A stretch of 42,254 nucleotides of DNA, from the NCBI GenBank assembly GCA_019114365.1, contig DXFQ01000014.1, positions 1 through 42,254 on the forward strand, written 5' to 3'. Positions 7,869-16,383 of this stretch are shown here, in pieces. Position 1 is the stretch's first letter; each line of letters begins with the position of its first letter. The translations under genes were made by a program, and so were the position numbers. The notes under the pieces are model-generated. The model saw only the letters and a program-made list of their open reading frames with translations. It did not search any database and had not been told where the DNA came from. This DNA comes from Candidatus Parakkermansia intestinigallinarum. Lineage in GTDB: Bacteria; Verrucomicrobiota; Verrucomicrobiia; Verrucomicrobiales; Akkermansiaceae.

Positions 7869-8681
7869 TTAGTCGGATTCTCCGGCCTGGTAGCCTTTCA
7901 GCTCGCTGGTGATGAGCTGCGAGAGGTCAGCCAGATCGTGGTCATTGATGTTGCGCGGGCGCGGCAGGTTGACGGAGAACTGCTCGCGCACGCGGCCCGG
8001 ATGCGGGGAGAAGAGGATGACGCGGCTGCCGAGGCAGACGGCTTCGCGCACGTTGTGCGTGACGAAGACGATGGTTTTCTTGCGCGTTTCCCACACCTCT
8101 TGAATGTCGCCGTAGAGGCGCTCGCGCGTCATGGCGTCGAGCGCCGAGAAGGGCTCATCCATCAGCAGAATTTTGGGGTTGGGCGCCAGCGAGCGCGCGA
8201 GCGCGACGCGCTGCCGCATGCCGCCGGAGAGCTCGTGGATGTTGGCGTGGGCAAATTTGTCCATCTTGACGAGGTAGAGGTAATACTTCGCCACTTCGAG
8301 GCGCTCTTTGTTGTTGAGGTTGGGTTTTTGCTTGAGCCCGAACATGACGTTGCCGATGACGTCGAGCCAGGGGAAGAGGGCGTGCTCCTGAAACATCATC
8401 ATGCGGTCTCGCCCCGGGCCCGTGATGGGTTCGCCGTCGAGCAGCGCCATGCCGCTGTCCGGCTTTTCGAGTCCGGCAATGATGTTCAGCAGCGTCGATT
8501 TGCCGCAACCCGACGGGCCGACGAAGCAGACGAACTCTCCTTCGTTGATGGTGATGGAGACGTCGTCGAGGGCGCGAATGGTGTCGCCGGAGGCGTTAGT
8601 GAAATCTTTGCAGACGTGCTCGACGCTCAGTTTAGCAGTCGGGTAGGCGTGGATTTCTTTCTGCAGTGATTCGTTGTTCAT
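7869..8681 (-). CDS. ABC transporter ATP-binding protein, SsuB/TauB type
   Basis: A 270-residue ATPase subunit that powers the importer. All motifs are intact: Walker A GPSGCGKST (55-63), Q-loop Q98 in MMFQEHALFPW, signature LSGGMRQR (151-158), Walker B ILLMDEP (171-177) and switch H209. The ALFPWLDVIGNV stretch is typical of the nitrate/sulfonate/taurine ATPase group. The ATG overlaps the binding-protein stop by 4 nt, so the two are translationally coupled. Confidence 0.93.
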   Translation of the reverse strand: MNNESLQKEIHAYPTAKLSVEHVCKDFTNASGDTIRALDDVSITINEGEFVCFVGPSGCGKSTLLNIIAGLEKPDSGMALLDGEPITGPGRDRMMMFQEHALFPWLDVIGNVMFGLKQKPNLNNKERLEVAKYYLYLVKMDKFAHANIHELSGGMRQRVALARSLAPNPKILLMDEPFSALDAMTRERLYGDIQEVWETRKKTIVFVTHNVREAVCLGSRVILFSPHPGRVREQFSVNLPRPRNINDHDLADLSQLITSELKGYQAGESD

Positions 8682-9676
8682 TTGGAGGCTTCTTGCGTTT
8701 CGGGTTGGTAAAGCATGCCCTCGATGGGCGGCACGCGCGAGATGAGGTCGGCCGCCTGCGCGTCGCTCACGAACTGTTCGAGCCCCGGCACGTCAATGTC
8801 GTTGGTCAGCTTGAGGCGCTTCCATGCTTTTTGGACGATGGACATGGGCATCTCGCTTTGCGTCAACAGCGTGATTTCTTCCTGCACGCGCTGCTGTGCT
8901 TCTTCGGGGTGCTCGATGATCCACTGCGTCAGGTCGCGGTGTGCGCGGATGAGAGCCGCAGCGGCGTCGGGGTGATTCTTGAGCCAAGCGACGCGGCCGA
9001 CGAGTACGGTTGTTACGACGTCCGGCTCCTCGACCATGATGCGTGCATCCGCCATTTCCTCGAGCCGAGAGACCCAGGGCTCAACCGTCCAGCAGGCGGC
9101 GACGTCGCCCTGCTGCAGTAGCTGCAACTGCATGGAGTTGGGGGTCGGAGCCACACGGCAGTCGCCGCCGCCTTCAAGCGTGCAGCTCAGCCCGTTGCGC
9201 CTGAGCCAAGCTCGGCACGAGACGTCTTGCGTGTTGCCCAGCTGCGGCGTGGCGATGCTCTTGCCGCGGAAGTCGGCGGGCTTTTTGATGCTCGAGTCGC
9301 TCGGGATGACGAGGGCGGCGCCGCCGTTGACGGCTCCGGCCAGCAGGCGTACGTCTCGCCCGGCCGACACCGAATAGGCGTTGATGGCCGGGCTGGGGCC
9401 GACGTAGGTGAGGTCGACCGTGCGCCCGAAGATGGCCTCCATAGCCGTCGGCCCGGCGGAGTAGGTGTACCACTCGAAGCTGTAGCCCGGCAGGTAGCGC
9501 TCAAACCAGCCCTCGCCGTGCCGCGCCATGTTGCGCGCCACCAGCCCCTGCACGTGAGTCACGTTGGGGAAGCAGCCGATGCGGATCACTCTGCTGTTCG
9601 GATCTTCGCGCTGACAACTGCCTAACAGAAAAGTCAGAGCGCAGAAAATCAGCAGGCATGCGAGGGCTTGTTTCAT
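8678..9676 (-). CDS. ABC transporter substrate-binding lipoprotein, SsuA/NMT1-like
   Basis: A 332-residue binding protein. The start is placed at 9676 because this gives a proper lipoprotein signal, MKQALACLLIF...LLGSC, with the lipidated Cys at residue 21; an upstream in-frame ATG at 9712 would add 12 residues overlapping the promoter. The mature protein has the SsuA/TauA-like fold landmarks: VIRIGCFPNVTHVQGLV at the first strand, VDLTYVGPSPAINAY, the hinge block GKSIATPQLGNTQDV, and the late CWTVEPW. This group binds aliphatic sulfonates, nitrate or similar small anions. Cysteines at about 151, 159 and 167 may form a disulfide. It is the first gene of the binding protein-ATPase-permease-oxidase operon. 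Confidence 0.9.
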   Translation of the reverse strand: MKQALACLLIFCALTFLLGSCQREDPNSRVIRIGCFPNVTHVQGLVARNMARHGEGWFERYLPGYSFEWYTYSAGPTAMEAIFGRTVDLTYVGPSPAINAYSVSAGRDVRLLAGAVNGGAALVIPSDSSIKKPADFRGKSIATPQLGNTQDVSCRAWLRRNGLSCTLEGGGDCRVAPTPNSMQLQLLQQGDVAACWTVEPWVSRLEEMADARIMVEEPDVVTTVLVGRVAWLKNHPDAAAALIRAHRDLTQWIIEHPEEAQQRVQEEITLLTQSEMPMSIVQKAWKRLKLTNDIDVPGLEQFVSDAQAADLISRVPPIEGMLYQPETQEASK

Positions 9677-9683
9677 CTGCTCA

Positions 9684-9712
9684 AGTATATCAGTCTGCCC
9701 ATCGCGGGTCAA
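9684..9712 (-). promoter_or_regulatory. Promoter of the ABC importer operon
   Basis: On the minus strand TTGACC (9707-9712), 17-nt spacer, TATACT (9684-9689). The ATG at 9676 is only 7 nt past the -10 box, so transcription should start at or within a base or two of the start codon (leaderless mRNA). Confidence 0.6.
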
Positions 9713-9811
9713 GCGGCAATCGCGACAACGTGGCTCTGCGTTTCCGCGGGCATGTCGACATACGCTCGCCCTCCGACTCTGCTCCGAGCTGCCCGGGGGA
9801 AGGGGGCGTCG

Positions 9812-11830
9812 TCAGTCGTCGTCGCTGAGCAGGGAGCGCAGGTCGCTGAAGAACTCTTCGCAGGCCTCCGTGCTCGACGGCTGTTTCATGAGCTTGTCGT
9901 AGTCGACGAACTCGTAGAGCTTGTCGGGAATCTCGGCGATGAAGCAGGAGGGCGCGCAGCGCTCCTCCTTGCCGTAGCGGCTGCGGCGGGCGCAGTAGGT
10001 CATCGTCAGGCGCTCCTGGGCGCGCGTGATGCCCACGTAGAAGAGGCGGCGCTCCTCATCGAGGTTGCCCTCGTCGACCGAGCGGTTGTGCGGCAGCAGG
10101 CCGTTCTCGACGCCGACGATGTAGACGTGCGGAAACTCGAGCCCCTTGGCGGCGTGCATGGTGATGAGGCAGACGCCGCTCTTTTTCTCAATGTCGTCCT
10201 CATCGCGGTCGTCGTCGAGGCTGATGCCGGCGAGAAAGTCGGTGAGCTTGTGCCCCGGCAGCCAGAATTGGCGCAGCGCCGTCTTGATATCGTCGATGGC
10301 CGAGAGGCGGCGCAGGCGCTCGTCGTCGGTCTTGCAGGCGCGCGTCAGGTGCTCCTCGTAGCCGATTTCTTTGATCAGGTCGGCGAGAATGTCGGCGAAG
10401 GGACGCTCGCTTTCGGCAAACTCGGTGCCGAAGCGCGTGATGAGATCGGTGAAGCTGCCGATGGCGTTCTGCGAGCGCGTCGAGCACTCGGAGAGAAAGG
10501 AGAGGTCGAGCAGCGTTGCCCAGAGGCTCTTCTTGTTGTCGCGGCTCCAGTCGATGGCGAAGCCGGCCGTGTTGGGGCTGATGCCGCGCGCGGGCGTGTT
10601 GAGGATGCGCAGCAGGTGCAAGTCGGCATCGGGATTGTCCATCACCTGCAAATACGCGATGAGATCCTTCACCTCGCGGCGGTCGAAAAAGCTCTTGGTG
10701 CCCACCATGCGGTAGGGGATGTGTTGCTCGCGAAGCGCCATCTCCAGTGCGCGGCTCTGCGCGTTGGCGCGGAAGAGCACGGCGAAAGACTCCCAAGGCA
10801 GCTGCCGGCGGCGGCGCAGGCAGTCGATTTCATCGGCGATGAACTCCGCCTCCTCCTGCGAGCCCGGCATCGCCATCAGGCGCACGGGGTACTCGCCCAC
10901 CTTGTCGGTTCGCAGCGTCTTATCGCGCCGCCCGATGTTGTGGCGGATGAGCGCGTTGGCGCAGTCGAGCACCTGCCGCGTGCAGCGGTAGTTCTCTTCG
11001 AGCTTGATGACCGTCGGGTTCGGGAAAAAGCTCTCAAACTCGAGGATGTTCGAGATCTGCGCCCCGCGCCAGCCGTAGATGGACTGATCGTCGTCGCCGA
11101 CGACGCAGACGTTGTGCGCCGGGCCGACGAGCTGGCGCAGCAGGCTCATCTGCAGCGAGTTCGTATCCTGAAACTCATCGACGGTGATGTAGTCGAAGCG
11201 GCGGTTCCACTTGTCGTGCACATCGGGGTAGCAGCGCAGCAGGCGCTCGGTGAGCAGCAGAAGATCGTCGAAATCGACCGCATTCTGGGCGCGCAGCTCG
11301 CGCTCGTAAGCCTTGGCAACCGCCGCGATGAGGCTGTCCTCAATCTGATCGATCGGAAGGCCGCTGTTGCGGGCGCGCGACAGCTCGGCGAGCACGGGTC
11401 CGGGCTCCAGCTTCTCCTGCCGACCGCCCTGCTCCATGATCAGGCGCTTGATGAGGCCGGTCTGGTCGCTGCCCGTGTAGATCGAAAAATTCTCTTTGTA
11501 GCCGAGCCGTCCGATATCCTGCCTCAGGATGCGCACGCAGAGCGAGTGAAAGGTGCTGACCGTCATCTGCCGCGCAGCGCGGCGATCGACAAGCCCCGCA
11601 ACGCGGTCCGCCATCTCGTTGGCGGCCTTGTTGGTGAAGGTGAGCGCGAGGATGCCGCGCGGGTTGGCGCCCTTTTCAAGGAGGTGGGCAATGCGGCAGG
11701 TGACCGTGCGCGTCTTGCCCGTGCCCGCACCGGCGAGGATGAGCACGGGGCCGTGGAGCGTCTCGACCGCTCGGCGTTGGGCCGGATTGAGCTTGCTGAT
11801 GTCGAATTTCTCTGCCAAAGCGGCGCGCAT
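9812..11830 (-). CDS. UvrD/PcrA-type DNA helicase
   Basis: A superfamily 1A 3'-5' DNA helicase of about 672 residues. Motif Q/I is seen as LNPAQRRAVE and GAGTGKT (34-40); motif II is VDEFQDTN; motif III GDDDQSIYGWRGA; the late motifs LEENYRCTRQVLD, TMHAAKGLEFPHVYIVG and ERRLFYVGITRAQ are all in order. It acts in repair and in removing proteins from DNA. The C-terminal tail of Rep/UvrD/PcrA is short. The ATG at 11830 overlaps a -10 box, so translation may begin instead at a TTG at 11818 (LAEKFDISKLNPAQ), still upstream of the helicase core. UvrD, PcrA and Rep cannot be separated with certainty by eye. Confidence 0.93.
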   Translation of the reverse strand: MRAALAEKFDISKLNPAQRRAVETLHGPVLILAGAGTGKTRTVTCRIAHLLEKGANPRGILALTFTNKAANEMADRVAGLVDRRAARQMTVSTFHSLCVRILRQDIGRLGYKENFSIYTGSDQTGLIKRLIMEQGGRQEKLEPGPVLAELSRARNSGLPIDQIEDSLIAAVAKAYERELRAQNAVDFDDLLLLTERLLRCYPDVHDKWNRRFDYITVDEFQDTNSLQMSLLRQLVGPAHNVCVVGDDDQSIYGWRGAQISNILEFESFFPNPTVIKLEENYRCTRQVLDCANALIRHNIGRRDKTLRTDKVGEYPVRLMAMPGSQEEAEFIADEIDCLRRRRQLPWESFAVLFRANAQSRALEMALREQHIPYRMVGTKSFFDRREVKDLIAYLQVMDNPDADLHLLRILNTPARGISPNTAGFAIDWSRDNKKSLWATLLDLSFLSECSTRSQNAIGSFTDLITRFGTEFAESERPFADILADLIKEIGYEEHLTRACKTDDERLRRLSAIDDIKTALRQFWLPGHKLTDFLAGISLDDDRDEDDIEKKSGVCLITMHAAKGLEFPHVYIVGVENGLLPHNRSVDEGNLDEERRLFYVGITRAQERLTMTYCARRSRYGKEERCAPSCFIAEIPDKLYEFVDYDKLMKQPSSTEACEEFFSDLRSLLSDDD

Positions 11831-11857
11831 CCTAGCAGAAGTCGCCCGGATTGGCAA
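11829..11857 (-). promoter_or_regulatory. Promoter of the uvrD/pcrA-like gene
   Basis: On the minus strand TTGCCA (11852-11857), 17-nt spacer, TAGGAT (11829-11834). The final AT of the -10 box forms the apparent ATG start, which would lie upstream of the transcript. The in-frame TTG at 11818 is 10 nt past the box and is the better start if this promoter is real. Confidence 0.45.
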
Positions 11858-11995
11858 GCGCAAAGCGCCGACAACAGCTCGACTTCGGCGTGAGCGACAC
11901 CTCCGGGTTCAATGGTCGACGGTATGCGTGGATGAATTTGTATATCATGGATAATTAGTAGGATAATAAAGTGACAAAGAGCTGATAAAAAAGAA

Positions 11996-12024
11996 TTGAC
12001 GTTTTTAGGATAATATGATATGTT
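11996..12024 (+). promoter_or_regulatory. Promoter of the GYF-domain gene
   Basis: TTGACG (11996-12001), 17-nt spacer, TATGTT (12019-12024), in a markedly AT-rich stretch (about 11935-12045) unlike the rest of the window. The ATG at 12047 follows after 22 nt. Confidence 0.55.
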
Positions 12025-12046
12025 AGCATGGTAAGAACTGATACCT

Positions 12047-13186
12047 ATGCGATATTTCTACAGCAAAGCCGGAAAGCCCGAAGGTCCCGTTGACGCCGAC
12101 ACTCTCGACAAACTCGCGGAAGAGGGGATCATCGTTCCCAAGACACCCGTTATTGAGGAAGGAAGCTCCACTTGGAGCACCTACGCAGCTCTGCGTCCCT
12201 CTTCACCCGCTCCCGCACCGACACCTGCGCCTGCGCCTGCGCCCGCTTCCGCTTCTGCGCCGACACCTGCAGATTCCGAGAATGCGCCCAAACCCGCGGC
12301 TGCGTCATCAAGCGAGTCGCCCTCCAGACGAGGCGGTCTTGCGTCCTTCTTCGGTTTCATTGCCGGCCTGAATGAGCGCGTGGACGCTTTGTTGAACAAG
12401 CTGTTCCGCTTGCCCTCGTGGGTTCCGGACGGAGAGGAGGCTCGTTGCGGACTGCTCGGCAAAATCTCCGGCATTACCGGTGCTCTCATCTGGCTGTGCA
12501 TCGTGTTATCCGGTATTGCCGTGGCCTGCAAACTGACGATGTGGCTGTTCGTCCCGGTTCTTCTCGGCAGTATCCTGTACGGTTTTATCCTTCAGTATCT
12601 GATTTACCAGATCAGCCGCAACATGAACGCGATGATTCTCGGACAGCGAATCGTCATGAGTTCCGTCCATTTCCCGCGCTTCCTCGGTGCCATCTGTTCG
12701 ATTTTTGGCCTGGTAACGTTGTTGGTCTGCTTGTTTTACCTCTTCACGGGCAAGCTCTCCGACTTTTTCCTCTCGCTGGCGTCGCTCCTGATCCTCGTGT
12801 GCATGAGCTACCTCAATTTCAATGCCGACAAAGTTCTGGTGACGGTCAAGCCGGCGGCGGTTTCACCCGGTCGTGAATTCAATAACTACTTTAGACTGCT
12901 GATCCGTTCGTACGCGGCATCTCTTCAGGTGTTTGCTCCGCTTCTCATCGTTGCGGGCGCTCTTTCGCTGATATTCTTTGTCATGCTCGATGCCCAGAAT
13001 ATCACGCTGTTTTCCTTCGGTAAGTCCGGCGGAGTTTCCGTTTTCAAGGCTCTCGATAACTTGTTGCAAGCTTTCATCTACATTCACATACCGCTGATAG
13101 CGTGGATAATACTGGGGCTTGGCTCATGGATTGCCGATTTGCTCGACGCCATCTTCTCGCTGCCCGATCGCTCCTCCCGCGACTGA
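12047..13186 (+). CDS. GYF_2-domain multi-pass membrane protein
   Basis: A 379-residue protein. Residues 1-50 (MRYFYSKAGKPEGPVDADTLDKLAEEGII...W) form a GYF_2/DUF4339 domain; eukaryotic GYF domains bind proline-rich peptides. A Pro/Ala linker (~53-75) and a Ser-rich stretch follow, then a membrane region from about residue 140 to 370 with roughly six hydrophobic segments, including 143-160, 165-185, 213-232, 238-255 and 298-315. The GYF domain should be cytoplasmic. No enzyme motif is seen. The gene opens a same-strand cluster of five envelope genes; the next one encodes a protein with long proline-rich repeats, a plausible ligand for the GYF domain. Function is unknown. Confidence 0.85.
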   Translation: MRYFYSKAGKPEGPVDADTLDKLAEEGIIVPKTPVIEEGSSTWSTYAALRPSSPAPAPTPAPAPAPASASAPTPADSENAPKPAAASSSESPSRRGGLASFFGFIAGLNERVDALLNKLFRLPSWVPDGEEARCGLLGKISGITGALIWLCIVLSGIAVACKLTMWLFVPVLLGSILYGFILQYLIYQISRNMNAMILGQRIVMSSVHFPRFLGAICSIFGLVTLLVCLFYLFTGKLSDFFLSLASLLILVCMSYLNFNADKVLVTVKPAAVSPGREFNNYFRLLIRSYAASLQVFAPLLIVAGALSLIFFVMLDAQNITLFSFGKSGGVSVFKALDNLLQAFIYIHIPLIAWIILGLGSWIADLLDAIFSLPDRSSRD

Positions 13187-13318
13187 CTCCGCTCGGCTGA
13201 GGCCGTGCCGTTTGTACCGCGCCGCTGCAAGAGAGCAAGCTCCGCTTGCGATTCATTCGGACTCGATATCGTTCAATATCGACACTCGCCACGCTCAAAT
13301 AACGCCGGCTAGGCCGGA

Positions 13319-14722
13319 ATGCTACCGTTTGATCTTCTCATGCCCTATTTCCCTCCACCTCCACCTGACGCCGACCAATACCCTGACGACCGCGAACAAG
13401 ATGTCGCAACCTCGTCAGATGTATCACCTCGGCTTGAGGAGTCTGCCCATGCATTGGATGAATCGCTCATTCCGCCGCCCCCTGTAGAGCCTGAAGCTGC
13501 GGTCGTTCCGCCGCTCCCTGCGGAGCCCGAGACCGCAGTCGTCCCGCCGCCGCCTGCCGAGCCTGAGGCTGCGGTCGTCCCGCCGCCCCCTGCGGAGCCT
13601 GAGGCCGCAGTCGTTCCGCCGCCGCCTGCCGAGCCTGAGTCTGCGGTCGTCCCGCCGCCTCCTGCGGAGCCCGAGGCCGCGGTTGTCCCGCCGCCGCCTG
13701 CCGAGCCTGAGTCTGCGGTTGTCCCGCCGCCGTCTGCGGAGCCTGAGGCCGCGGTCGTTCCGCCGCCGCCTGCCGAGCCTGAGGCTGCGGTCGTCCCGCC
13801 GCCGCCTGCCGAGCCTGAAGCTGCGGTCGTCCCGCCGCCGCCTGCGGAGCCCGAGGCCGCAGTCGTCCCGCCGCCTGCGCGATCCGTACGTCGCTTTATC
13901 CCCGCTGCCGTTATGACCCTTGCTGCTTTGGCTGCGTTTGGAGTGGCCGGAAAATTTCTGAAGGATGATGCGGCCCTTTCCCAAAAGGCGGAAGCTGCAG
14001 ATCAGACGCTGAAGTCTGTCGAAAAGGCCATGGCCGAGCGCCGCGCCTTGGTGGAAGAGTACAGCCAACGTGAGGCCCGCATCGAGCAAATCAACCGAGA
14101 AATCGACGGCATCAATGAGCAAGGCCGGGAGTTGCGATCGGAAATCAACGTCCTGAGCAACTATGCGCGTGCCGGAGTGCTCGATAATCAGCTCAAGAAT
14201 CTCACGGAGCGAAAGACGGTCCTCGGGGAGCGTCTGGCGGAGCTTGATCGGCTGCAAAGGCCTTTCCTGCCCCCCTCGGCCTTTTCCGAGGAGGAGTTGC
14301 AGCAGCGGGATGCGTCTCTTCGCGGCGTTGTGAATCTGTATCTGCGAGTCCGAGAAAAGGGATTCCTGCTCATTCAGAAGGGGCTTTTCGCGCCGTCCGT
14401 CATGCACAAGGAATCGAAGTTCAGGGACGTATCCGTCGGAGAGTTGTTCAGGTATCTGGAGGAGGAGTGGGTGAAGAATCCGCCGAGCGGTCTTCATTAC
14501 GAGCTGTTGGAGCTTGCCTACAGCGGGAATAGAATCGAGCTGATCCTGCGCCGCAGTGCACACTCGACCTCTGATGGCCGGACAGTTCCCGTCGCTTATT
14601 GCAAGGAGAGATGGTGGCTGGACGAGAAGGGGAAGATTCGACGCTGGGATGAGGAGATTTCCGCCTCGGAGAAGCCTGCCGTCAGCTCGGGCTTCCGCTC
14701 GGTGAAACTCTCGGACAACTAA
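13319..14722 (+). CDS. Proline-repeat membrane coiled-coil protein, unknown function
   Basis: A 467-residue protein in four parts. Residues 1-51 are acidic/proline-rich. Residues 52-183 are eleven tandem 12-residue repeats of the form PPPPAEPEAAVV. One transmembrane segment follows at about 195-212 (FIPAAVMTLAALAAFGVAG). A long coiled coil runs from about 220 to 320 (repeated R/E/Q heptads such as EQINREIDGINEQGREL), and a compact C-terminal region lies at about 330-460. The arginines before the membrane segment suggest the repeats are cytoplasmic and the coiled coil periplasmic. ATG 13319 and ATG 13340 are both possible starts. It probably begins an operon with the next three genes (gaps 16, 9 and 34 nt). 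TonB-like proline linkers are an alternative comparison, but no TonB C-terminal domain is seen. Confidence 0.8.
   Translation: MLPFDLLMPYFPPPPPDADQYPDDREQDVATSSDVSPRLEESAHALDESLIPPPPVEPEAAVVPPLPAEPETAVVPPPPAEPEAAVVPPPPAEPEAAVVPPPPAEPESAVVPPPPAEPEAAVVPPPPAEPESAVVPPPSAEPEAAVVPPPPAEPEAAVVPPPPAEPEAAVVPPPPAEPEAAVVPPPARSVRRFIPAAVMTLAALAAFGVAGKFLKDDAALSQKAEAADQTLKSVEKAMAERRALVEEYSQREARIEQINREIDGINEQGRELRSEINVLSNYARAGVLDNQLKNLTERKTVLGERLAELDRLQRPFLPPSAFSEEELQQRDASLRGVVNLYLRVREKGFLLIQKGLFAPSVMHKESKFRDVSVGELFRYLEEEWVKNPPSGLHYELLELAYSGNRIELILRRSAHSTSDGRTVPVAYCKERWWLDEKGKIRRWDEEISASEKPAVSSGFRSVKLSDN
13472..13867 (+). repeat. Eleven in-frame 36-bp proline-coding repeats
   Basis: Eleven units of 36 bp encode PPPP[A/V]EPE[A/S/T]AVV. 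Units differ mainly at third positions and at the A/S/T site, so the array is old enough to have drifted yet keeps length and frame. Confidence 0.9.
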
Positions 14723-14738
14723 CGGCATCACGACGATC

Positions 14739-15191
14739 ATGAAGAAGATGAAGAAACACACCGGTGGCTTGTTGAGGCCCTGCAATGTGGTGGCTTTCGT
14801 GCTGCTGTTGGTGGGTCTCGCGGGGGTCGTGTTGAGTTTGATGATGAAGTCTTCCTCGGAGAAGGAGATCGGGCAGGTCAAGACCTCGCTCCGAGTCGCG
14901 GCTTCCGAGAAGCTGGAGTATTTTCATCAAACAAGAAAAGCGGAGGTTTCATACCAAGCGTTGATCGAGTACGAAAACGAACGTCTGGAGGCGCTTTCCT
15001 CAGCTAAGATGCAACTCACCTATGCTCAGGATGCCAAGAACGTACTGACGGAAAATCCGCATGTCAGACGCTATCTTGCCGAGCGCGAACACCTCGAACA
15101 ACTGCGTACGGAGCTTGAGCAGATGAACGAGGAGGTCGTTCGAAAAAACAAGGAGTATCAGCAGACGCTGGAGTCCGCCTACAAAGACTAA
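14739..15191 (+). CDS. Small membrane-anchored coiled-coil protein
   Basis: A 150-residue protein with a short basic N-terminus, one transmembrane segment at about residues 15-36 (NVVAFVLLLVGLAGVVLSLMM), and an almost wholly helical, charged remainder (residues 38-150) with coiled-coil character, for example REHLEQLRTELEQMNEEVVRKN. The topology resembles the C-terminal half of the preceding protein, so the two might pair through their coiled coils. It starts 16 nt after that gene and ends 9 nt before the next, in an operon. I do not recognise a family. Confidence 0.8.
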   Translation: MKKMKKHTGGLLRPCNVVAFVLLLVGLAGVVLSLMMKSSSEKEIGQVKTSLRVAASEKLEYFHQTRKAEVSYQALIEYENERLEALSSAKMQLTYAQDAKNVLTENPHVRRYLAEREHLEQLRTELEQMNEEVVRKNKEYQQTLESAYKD

Positions 15192-15200
15192 GCTATAGAG

Positions 15201-16349
15201 ATGATGAGATCACGCATTTTTGAGTTTTGCCTTCTTGCAGCCTTTTGTGCACCGTCTGCTTCTTGGGCGGACATCCAAGGTCCGTCGCTTGAGCGAGGCG
15301 CCATTATCGAGATCGAGGGCGGTATGCCCTCGGCAAGAGAAGTGCGCCGATACAAGCATAAGCACGGCAAACTACCGGATCCTCAGACCTTGCGTCTCGA
15401 GGTTCGCGAGGTTCAAGCTCTTGACGGCTGTGAGTATTATCTGGACGGTTGCGGGTTGAAGCCCGTGACACTGGACGGCAGTCCCACTGTGTCTTACTTG
15501 GGGTATAGTGCCGCGGATTCCGGTGAAACTTCATTGATGTTCAATGTCGAGCGCCAAATAGACGGCAAGCCGGTAACGTATTGTCTTTGTTATCGTATCG
15601 TGAAGAGCGAGTCCGTGCTCCGGGGAACGGGGGTTCCTGCAGCGATCCGGATTGATAAACGCGAGGGTAACACGTATACCGGCCGCATCAACGGGGTGCT
15701 CTTTCATCCGGGGCAGGACGATGTGTTGATTTTCCAATGGAGTTCGGTTACCATCACGGTGCCTGCGCCCGGGGAGTCGTTGCCCTTGACGGAAGTCGAA
15801 CCCGCGCCGACTCCCGATTCTTCGGCAGAGGGCTCGGGTGCACAGACACCGCTTGCTGCCGACGGCGGAGCCTCTCCGGACGGCACTCCGGCGAGCCAAG
15901 ACGGAACGGAGACGTCGGCTCTCTCGGAAGAGCAGCTGCAGGGCATCGTGGCCAAGCGCCTTGCGATTATCGTGCAGAAGCCGGTGAACACGGCTTTGAT
16001 TGAAGAGTTGTATGCCGAGCAAGTCTGCAGGCTGGCCTCAGGTGAGATTGCGCCGAGAGAGATCGTTGTGCAGAAGACGACGAAGGTCGTGGAACGATGG
16101 GATCGGAGGAGTGTAACCTTCCATGAGGCCGGCTATGCGGGATCTCATTTGGAGATGATTGTCCGGTACCATTTCTCCCGTGACGGCGGAAAAACGGATA
16201 ACAGCTTCTGCAAGATTGTCTTGGAATTTGACGGCGACGGGAAGGTGTGTGCGATGTGCGAAACCTTTTCCGCTGAGAAGCCCGAGCTTTCTCAGGGACT
16301 GAAAGGGCTCGATTACAGAGGTGAAAAAACGGTCACCGCCCCTCATTAA
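15201..16349 (+). CDS. Secreted protein of unknown function
   Basis: A 382-residue protein with a signal peptide (hydrophobic core FCLLAAFCAPSASWA, cleavage near residue 23), so it is exported. Residues 24-190 look like a beta-rich domain with paired cysteines (C77 and C84 in the DGCEYYLDGCGL stretch; C128 and C130 further on). A low-complexity linker rich in P, A, S, G, T and E spans about 195-242, followed by a second domain (243-382) with a helical start and a sheet-like end (VTFHEAGYAGSHLEMIVRYHF). No catalytic motif is apparent. It lies inside the four-gene operon with membrane coiled-coil proteins before it and a coiled-coil lipoprotein after it, so an envelope role is likely. Confidence 0.78.
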   Translation: MMRSRIFEFCLLAAFCAPSASWADIQGPSLERGAIIEIEGGMPSAREVRRYKHKHGKLPDPQTLRLEVREVQALDGCEYYLDGCGLKPVTLDGSPTVSYLGYSAADSGETSLMFNVERQIDGKPVTYCLCYRIVKSESVLRGTGVPAAIRIDKREGNTYTGRINGVLFHPGQDDVLIFQWSSVTITVPAPGESLPLTEVEPAPTPDSSAEGSGAQTPLAADGGASPDGTPASQDGTETSALSEEQLQGIVAKRLAIIVQKPVNTALIEELYAEQVCRLASGEIAPREIVVQKTTKVVERWDRRSVTFHEAGYAGSHLEMIVRYHFSRDGGKTDNSFCKIVLEFDGDGKVCAMCETFSAEKPELSQGLKGLDYRGEKTVTAPH

Positions 16350-16383
16350 CGATGGATTTCTCATCGTATCACAACGAACACCC

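Noticed and set aside
9668..11893. A 741-residue plus-strand frame opposite the UvrD-like helicase
   Set aside because: The minus-strand helicase has every motif in order; the plus-strand frame is low complexity and reflects codon bias.
16321..16383. Upstream ATG extension of the coiled-coil lipoprotein
   Set aside because: It would overlap the previous gene and bury the lipoprotein signal that begins at 16384.
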